A stretch of 64,000 nucleotides of DNA from NCBI GenBank assembly GCA_025331565.1, contig JAFREQ010000008.1:1116001-1180000 (forward strand), given 5' to 3'. The notes under the pieces were generated by a model. That model was not told where the DNA came from. It saw only the letters and a program-made list of their open reading frames with translations, and did not search any database. The translations under genes were made by a program, and so were the position numbers. The DNA comes from Holacanthus passer (Eukaryota > Chordata > Actinopteri > Pomacanthidae). Below, piece after piece: positions 50,001-59,000 of this stretch. Every line of letters begins with the position of its first letter. Position 1 is the first letter of the stretch.

Positions 50001-53000
50001 CAACTGACTGATCTGACATGTAAAGAACAACAACTTAAAAGTGGCTCATTCACAATATTTTGCGGTGTTTTAAACTGATTTTCTGTCATCGACGATCATT
50101 CAGATGGATTTAAGAAGGTGAAACAGGACATGCTTTTAATATTTATGTGTATTTACTCTTGTGCTTCTGCAGCCTGTCAGTTAATGAGAAAACATTTAAT
50201 TCAATTTTATTGCTGCTGGACGTCTTAAAGAAATTTTACTCCTACTAACTTTTGCAGGAATCCTTCGTGGGAAAGAAAGTGGGATGACCATTTTTCACTT
50301 TCGTTTATATCAACTATCGTTTTTTGTTTGATCTTTTTCCTCATTTGATGTGTGTATAATTTCCATTCCTGTACATCATCTTCTCGTAGATACTTTACAG
50401 TCACGGCATCACTGTAATTTTTGTGATCTCGTGTCCCCCTCCCTGTCCACACACACCCAACATCTTGACACCGAGGGCCTGTGGAACTGCCAGTCAACTA
50501 CCCACAAGCCCGACTTCCTCCCTGCTTCCGCCTCCCTGTGGTCCCTGGACTTTCACACTCTTACACCAGATGACACTTCCCTGCAGCCCTCTCCTCAGCC
50601 TTCACCCACACACCCACACCTGCTGGCAGAGGAGGGGCGATGCTTTGCTAATCTCCCCTACATGGAAATTTCTCTCTAACCTTGCCACACTTCATTCCTT
50701 CTTCTTTTAAATATCACGCTGTGTCTGTAACTCACCCGGGGAAATTAAACATTGTTGTGCTCTACCGCCCAGCAGGTCCTCTCGGGGAAGTCTTGGAGGA
50801 ATTAGATGTCCTCATATTGAACATCCCTGAAGATGACCCCCTGCTAGTACTTCAACATCCAGACAGAGAGGTTAACATCTCAGTTGTTGTCTTCCTTTGC
50901 TCTCTCCCTCCTCCTTCAATCACAAAGCTGGTAACTGACTTGACCTTATATTCACCAGGAGCTGCTCCACCACTGACCTTTCTGTAGCTCCTCTTCATTT
51001 CTTTGACCACTTCTTCATATCCTCAAACTATCAGCTGCAACCTTCACTCCTTGTCTCCTTTCTCTCTTGTCTCATCTGTCCTATCAGACTCCTTCTCTCT
51101 CATGCCTCCCGACTCGGACAGACACTCTCCTTTCTACTCTGGCCTCTTCTCTGGACTCTCTCTGTCCTCTCGCCTTTCGAACCCTCCAGCTCTGTGGTTG
51201 TCTGACAGCACCACCCTACAGGTAGCTGAAAGAAAAGTGCAAATCCAAACGCCTCGAGGATCTTCTTGCATATCATTCTCTTCACTTTCCTGTCTGCACG
51301 TCTGCAGCTAAACCCACCCAAAAAATGTTTTCTACCTTCTGTACCCTCTTTGATCCCCTTCTCTGCCACCTCCCTCCTGCTTTCTACTAAGTGATTTTGT
51401 TAACTACTTTGTAAAAAAGAAAGCTCCTCATTTCCTCACCCACCTGCTGACACCACCTGTCTTATATACGCCTCTTCATCTCCTACTCTAACTTCCTTTT
51501 CACCACTCTCTCCCAACGAGGTACAATTCTCGGTCACTTCCCACCGCCCAACCACCTGCTTCAGTCCATTTCTCCCTTTCCCTCACCCACCTCAATACCT
51601 CTTTGACATCTGGTTGTTTTCCGAACACTACTGGGGTCCCTCAGGGTTCTGTTCGAGGTCACATCCTATTTGGCAGCACAAATCTCTGTCTGACTGACAT
51701 CTCTCAGTGGACGTCCGAGACAGAGTGCCATTGTTACTTTTACTGAAAAGTCTTTTATTTGTGGGTGTTTATTCAGTTAAGAGGCAGACGTGTAAAGTTT
51801 CGATCACATTTACGCAATGAAGTGCTTGTCTGGAAGAAGCTTCAAAGGAGTGGCAGCAAGTAGAAGAGCAGAGCCCAGAGGCTTGACCCAAACCCCCAAC
51901 AGAGACAGACAGAAACAGAGATGTCACTTCAGAGGACAGTCCTCTCTTGACTGTCACTGCTGCAGACAAGTCCACCTCTCCCCCAGCCCTGCGCCTCCAC
52001 ACCACTGAGGTCCAGATGAGAGATGCTATCTCCCTCCTGGAGATGAAGCTGGCAGAGTCGAGGGACAGAGCTCTGCATCTTGGCCTGAGTCCCACAGGAC
52101 ACGACGGGACTGATATTTTACTGCTGGTCTGATCGGTCCTAAAATATAAATATTGCTAACACCAAATGTCATTATTAAGTGTCACTTTTCATACATATAC
52201 AATAACAATGATTAATATATTGCAATGCAAATTCATAAGTTACCACTCTGCAGTACAATCATTCCTCCCACAGCTGAGCCTCAACACAACAAAAGGCGAC
52301 AGAAGAGGAAGCTTAATCCACAAAACGCCTTGATACATTAATAATACTGAGATACAGTTGCTATACAGCAAAAACAATCAAAGTGGTTCAAAGACTTTGT
52401 ACATTCTGAAGGAGATGCAGTGGAAGAAGGTCACTACTGCAACATCACTATAATCCCCAACAGACTCAGTACTAAGCAGCAACTAAGAGGGACTAAAGAT
52501 GTGGCACAAACTACACAGTCCTATTGAAGATTTAGGACAACTGGCAAATTCAGTGTATGGACAGAAAGACATTTTATTCTCAGCTCAAGAAGGAGATGTT
52601 TACTGTATATTCCCTACATAGACTACCTATGCTGTAGTACATTAAATATACATGGCATTTCTAAACAAATGTACAACCAACAAAACATGGCCTGCAACAC
52701 TGAATCAAATAACTTGTCTACAAGCTTGTAGTGCAAATTACAGAGAATTGTGAACCTTTTAGCCTTTTGGTTCACATATTTACTGATCATCGACTTTAAA
52801 CCCTTGTTGCAAACCATTTCCAACAAACGACTTTTGATGACTAATGAGATTCACATTGGATGATTCTCCAGCACTCAATTTTAAATCCAATGCAAAAACA
52901 TTCAATGCAGGAAATAGATGCTATGCAGATACTTTTTTCCAGGAGTTTGAGGAGATCGACACACAAGTAACAATGAAAAAGAACATTAGACTTGCATTTA

Positions 53001-56000
53001 TCAGCTAGTAGAAACACTAGTGTAAATCAATGTCAATTCTGGTCTGTCTGCATGTAAATAAGCAGCTGTTTGCTAACAAGTTAAGTCACATTTTTAGGCA
53101 ACTTACCTAAATGTTTTTCTGCCCCCTGGTTTAATTAATGCCCTTTCCAATGTGGGTTAGTTATTGAGACACTGAATTACATGTTTATTTGATCTAGGTT
53201 GTGGTTCTGTATATGACTGTATAGAGTTTGCAGTTTAGTGTCAGTCTCAGTTGTTGTGGGGAACCTGTTAACAGTTGCCTATTTACACATCCAGCAGTCG
53301 TGGAGCAACATTTCACATTATACATGTGCATCATTAAATCCATTGTTTCCACAAGATTACTGATTAGTGCAGCTTTAAATAAATACCAAGCTGTTAATCC
53401 AGAGTTTTCAGTTTTTGACTCTTCATGTTCTGATTCTTTGGCACAGCTTGAGTTTGATCAGTATCCACATGAGATTTCTGATTTTCTTAAAGAATAAATC
53501 TCCCCAGTCTCAAGTGTGATTAGATGAAACTCAGTAACTGTTCTAATCAACAACAACAACCTCCCCAGATTGGTAGAGAGCACTCTATGGCCAAGTGGCT
53601 AAATGATGTGATAATGCTGCTGTTGCATAAGTTTGGAGTGAAGATGTCCACACCGTTCCTAGCTCAGAAAGTGTGTGTAGGCGCTTGCTTGTATGAGTGT
53701 GTGTGTGGGTTCATGTGATCACATGTGAGCCTCCTCCTCTTTGAAGACTTAACATAATCCGGGTTGCCAGATTAGAGCAGGTGTCAGAGGGCTATGAGCC
53801 GCAGGTTGCCAGTTTGGGCTTCGGCTAAGTGAAGTCTGTGGGATCCTGGACACTGATAGACAGAGCAGATAACATGGTGGGTGACACTGGCAGAGAGGAC
53901 AAGAAGGGGATTTGGAAAGCTACTGTTGACCTCTGCTGATGGGGTCAAGCTGTTCATTAAAGAAATGGTGGCATGTGCCTTTATCAGTCTCTTCCAGTCC
54001 TATCCTCTGATCCCCTTTATCCGCCTATCCCTCTGTCTCGCTGGCTTTCATGTTGAAAAGAGGCCGCACACACAGACGCAGACACACACAAAGACCTTGG
54101 CTTCTTCCGCTGCTCTCTGGGCTGTTGAGCTTTGTTACAGTACATATTCACAAGCACTTTACACACCCACACATAGAAAAAAACAACCTTGCCCAGAGCC
54201 CTAATCAAAGCATCAGTGTAATTCAAACCACTCCTCTCTTGCACTGACATCCCTTGCAGCCACCTTGCCGTGGCACGTCTCTCGCTGCAGAAGCAACAGA
54301 GGGCACAGAAGAGAGGACGGATTAAAGAAAATATGAAGAAAATGAAAAAAAAAAAAAAAAAAGTTGCAGACAATTCAAGGATAAAGAGTACACATACAGT
54401 AAAACTCTACGGCTTGGTTGCATCCGTGCAAATGTGACAGCTTTGCTCTGGCAAAAGTTTTCACTCTTTAAAATTAGCATGATGCAAATATAGATGTAAA
54501 TTTAGGAAGCTTTTAGGGCAGCCAGGTGTTAAAGCTCCTCATACGGCAGGTCCTCTTATATCCTCGCTGGAGTCGCACAACCTTACATCGATGAGAGCTG
54601 CGCGACTGAAAGCTCTCATCTTTCTCAGGCAGCTCAAGTACATTTGGAGCTTTTTTTTTTTTTTAAACTGAAAGTGAGTGAAAATCCCTCCTACACAGGG
54701 CAAAAGGATCACAGATATGACAGATCATGATGAAGCCAAAAAACACTCCAACTACTCCTGCAACTGCTTTTAGCTGGATTCAGGTAAAAAAAAAAAAAAG
54801 TCCTTCTTGTGCTAGAACGCAAAGAGTCTAAAAGGGCTCTTGCCTTAGCACTCGCGCCTGGTGAGTGTGCGTGAGTTTTTAATAAATAAGCTAGGAACAC
54901 AAACCCTGCACACACCGAGATCACATCATAAAAATACGAAAAATACTGCTTCATTTACTTATTTATTTTTGTTAAAGGTGATGGACTTAAAATTCCTCTG
55001 ACGTTCAATTCGTGCCAAAAATAACTGACTTCGCTGGGAGGTAGTGCACCTTGCCTGATAATAAAACTGATCTCATATCTGTGAAGTTCACTGCTCACTT
55101 GTGGAAATTCTCTGGCAGCCGGCGCGGCTCAATGCTAAAACGAATATGCAAGTGTTTTAAAGTGCAGTTCCTCTCATGGGCGTTAGATCCTGGCTCCAGA
55201 AAGACTGAGGGCCAAAGTTTGGACTGACTTATGCAGTCGGCACCTGGGATTGTATCATTCTTACTCTGTGATGAGAGCTGGTGCATTTCAATAACACATT
55301 TGTCAGAGATCACTATGTTCAAATACCAATGGTCTGACAATATTAAAAATATTTGTTTAAGGCCATAGTTTAAATCCACTCTTGAAAACTATATGAATAG
55401 ATGAGTGGAGAAACATAAGCACAAGCCTCCACACAGGTGCACTGTAAACATTCAATCATGCTCTGTGTATAAAAATGTGTAAAAGTGCTGAGCGGGCACT
55501 GTTCATTCTGATTTTGTAACAAGATCAAGAGGAAAAGATCTAAGTGACTTTGAAAGAGGGTTCGTTGTTGGGCACAGATGGCAGGAGCTTCGGGCTAGTG
55601 CTGGTGTTTTAATACGAGCAGTGACTGAAGTGACATCTGCATTTAGATCTGTGGGAGGGACGTCAGTAAGTAGGGTTGGAAATTGTGGTCGACATGAACT
55701 CACTCACTCTTCCTCACGTGACTGAGAAAGATGATACAGGACATGATCAGATTGTGTCAGCAAGAACAGTCTATTGACAATTTCATAGAGAGGTGATGGG
55801 ATGAAAATGATGTGAATCATATGCTATGGATCTCGACCCAATCGAACACCTGTGGGAGATTTTGGACCAATGTGTTCTGGCAGCACATGGCGGCTCAACA
55901 CCTTACTAAGACAATTCATGTTGGTTACTCCTTTCATTTGTCACCGTTGGAGTTTCAGACAATCACACTCAGCTGTCGTTGCTCGTCCCACCTCATCTCT

Positions 56001-59000
56001 ACCAGGGCTACAAGTCTTCATTATGCAAACTTGGGTTTTTGGTCCCAAAATGACAGTGTTGAACAAACCAAAATCTTCAATCTTCATGATGTCCTTTCAG
56101 ACACCCAGGGATGCTGTGAAACACACTACAAGCATATTTGTGATTTACCACAGAGAAACTCTCGAAGCAGTGTTCGACAGAGATGTTGAACTGTTACTGG
56201 GACCAGTCACAACATCTTAGCACCATCATGTCTTTAAAGTGGTTATAGTTGCTATTTTTATAATAAAAGCGTATCAAATGGCAATGAGAAAACAATGTGA
56301 CAAAAGAAGTTAAGCCGCTAATTATCACCTGAATCTTCAGCTTCATGAAGATTTATAGTCAGTTTCAGTTCATTGTTTATCTGTCTGGCAAACAACTCAC
56401 CGCTCTTATACCGTCATTTTCAGATGGCAGCCACACATTTCCTTTAGCTAAAAGGAGAGTGAATATTGACTTCACTTTACAAAGACCCCTAAATGAAGGC
56501 TCCATAACTGTTTGATGTGTAAATAACAAGTTGGTTTAATGGATAAGATAAGATAAGATAAGATAAACCTTTATTTGTCCCACAGTGGGGAAATTCACAG
56601 ATCCATTTTCATCTAGTGAAGTTGGCAATAGATAGTAGTTAATGGTATATATTATTGTATTATTATATGCTGTTGAATGCAATCAGTACATTTGTTCTAT
56701 TGACTTAAACATGGCCCCTTGTCACTATGACAAAAAACAAACAAACAAAAAACAACAACAAAAAACATTATAGATGTATATTTGTGCAGGTGTGTCTTGT
56801 TTGGGGTAGATGGGCCAATAGCAGTGAATCTAATGTGATGGACTATAAAAACCATAATCATTATTACATTAATCAATAATGTAGGATGCTCAAAAGTGAT
56901 TTGACTACAGGGTTGAGACTGAGAATTACACACAAAAGTCACAAAACACCTTCACACACACACACATGCACACATTTATGTACTCAACATCTCTGTAAGG
57001 TCACACACAGAGGAAATATTGACACCAAGCCAAGCAATATGAAGCTGATACAGTGCTGTAGGTGCAGGAAGGCAGGAAGTTGTTGCACCAACTGAAAGGG
57101 CCTTTTTCACAGCAGACATTTTGACATGACTTTGCAGGAAATCCACACACTAATTAATATCACTAACAAGAGATGTTGGATATGCTGGCTCACCGACAAG
57201 GCTCACAGTCACACTTAAATGGATCGCAGCCATCAGTAATGGTATCTGTGCTTTTCCTGCCATGATGAGTCAAAATGTCAGCTGTGAAAAAGGCCCGCTG
57301 ATCTTCCAATACACACATACTCACATTATAGAGCAAGAAAATGAAGAAAAAGTTGTCTGTTTCTGAAAAAGGTTGATTTCAACAACAAGGCAAAAATATG
57401 TCTCACCTGAACTATGTGGTCTAATTATCGACATCTTGGGGACATTCAAGCCAACAAATGCTCTGCACACCCACACAGGTGTATGTTATTTTGGCTGATT
57501 AGACCTCTTGTAAAGGTGAAGTGGAGCAGGACTCTGGACAAAACTCTACCTGCTCTTCGGGTGCAACAAAACTAACAGGAAGGAATGGAAATGTCAATAA
57601 AGAAAGGTCTGTACACCCACACAGTCCTGAGAGCAGATCTAATCAGCCAAATAAGTCATGGACATTACAAGAAAACTGAAAGTCCAAGGTTCTTTTCAGA
57701 AAAGAATCTGTACTATTTGCACCAATATATCAGAAGTAGGTGACACTTAATATATGAGCAAGACAGTACAACAGTGTTGATTATCAGTTCAACCTTAAAC
57801 CAAACCACGCAGTAAACAAAAGTAGCAGACTGACACTCTCTTTGCATACATTTAGATCAAGGGTAGAGAAGTGCTCTTACCTGCCAGTGATCAGGAGGAA
57901 GAGGGTGAGGATGACGAGGAGAGTAAAGCCACCGACAGCTGCTGTGACGATGACCAACACCTGGCCTTGGTCTGAAGCGATGTCTGATGCTGAGGGTGGA
58001 GGATGGTTGGGAAGGAGGGAAAAGATGTCGGCAGAGAAGATGTGGAAAGGAAGAAAAAGCACCAGAGGATTGTGGGAACAGGGAGAACAGGAGAATGAAA
58101 TGGGAAGAGGAAAAGTACGAGAAGTTGAAAGAGCAGGTGAGGATGATAAAAGGAGAGAAAAGAGGGAAATGGGACAGATGGGAGTCAGGATAAGGTGAGA
58201 AGAAAGAGCAAATTTCATCATCTTCAATATTCACCTCCATCACTGCACCATACATACATCATGTACATTTTCTTGATAGGCAGATATTACAGAGAGATGT
58301 TTGATCAGCTCTTTGTAATGCAAAAAACCCTCCGTCAGCCTTCGTACTGGAATGATTCATACGCCTGCTGCTGTTTAATTAATATTATTCATTCATGAAA
58401 TTGTGATTTAGTCTATGATCATTTGGTTAAATTGGTCCCATTTGATATTCATGATTTTCCCTTTTCTGTGTCTTGTCACAAGGCTAACGAATCCGAGATA
58501 ATTGAAAGATGATTGCTATTACCAAACTTATTTCTATAATATTTCACGCTTAATGAATATGAATTGGAGATCAGGGTGCGTGGTCGCCAGCCCGGTGAGT
58601 GAGGCTCATGTGGGTATATGAAGGATTTGGGTGTGTGGGTGTTAAGGCAAGAGCATGTATGTGTGTGTGTGGTTTGTCAAGAATGTATATGTGTGTGTCT
58701 TTGGCTGGATAAAAGTAATTACAGACCACTCAGAGGGAGGGAGAGTGAAAGTGGCGCCGGCCAGATCACACGAGACAATTCTCCCGGCCGTCAGCTTCAC
58801 ACACTCTTCACATCACTAACTAAGCAGATGTGTTGGACTGATGCTGCTGTAATGAGGTGTGTGTGTATGTGTGGAGAGAGAGAGAGAGAGAGAGAAGGGC
58901 TGCAGAGGACAGGATGAAAGATGCAAGGTGAGGGATGAGGAAAACGGATGACAGGAGGGAGATAAAGACAAACAACAGAGAAACAGAGAGGCGGAAGTGA

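Larger units (their letters stand above)
46550..57880 (-). other. epha6: Long epha6 intron (11.3 kb) between juxtamembrane and transmembrane exons
   Basis: No exon-like signal recognised. It holds the L2 and Tc1 relics and the LINE tail listed separately; the rest appears to be AT-rich unique sequence. Confidence 0.6.

Noticed and set aside
55812..56220. Two overlapping plus-strand open frames of 122 and 125 codons
   Set aside because: They start inside the Tc1-like relic and run into unrelated sequence in two frames at once. Neither resembles a known domain.
57842..58255. Open frames of 118-132 codons on both strands around the transmembrane exon
   Set aside because: Low-complexity purine/pyrimidine tract keeps several frames open; only the 57989-57881 frame matches Eph receptors.
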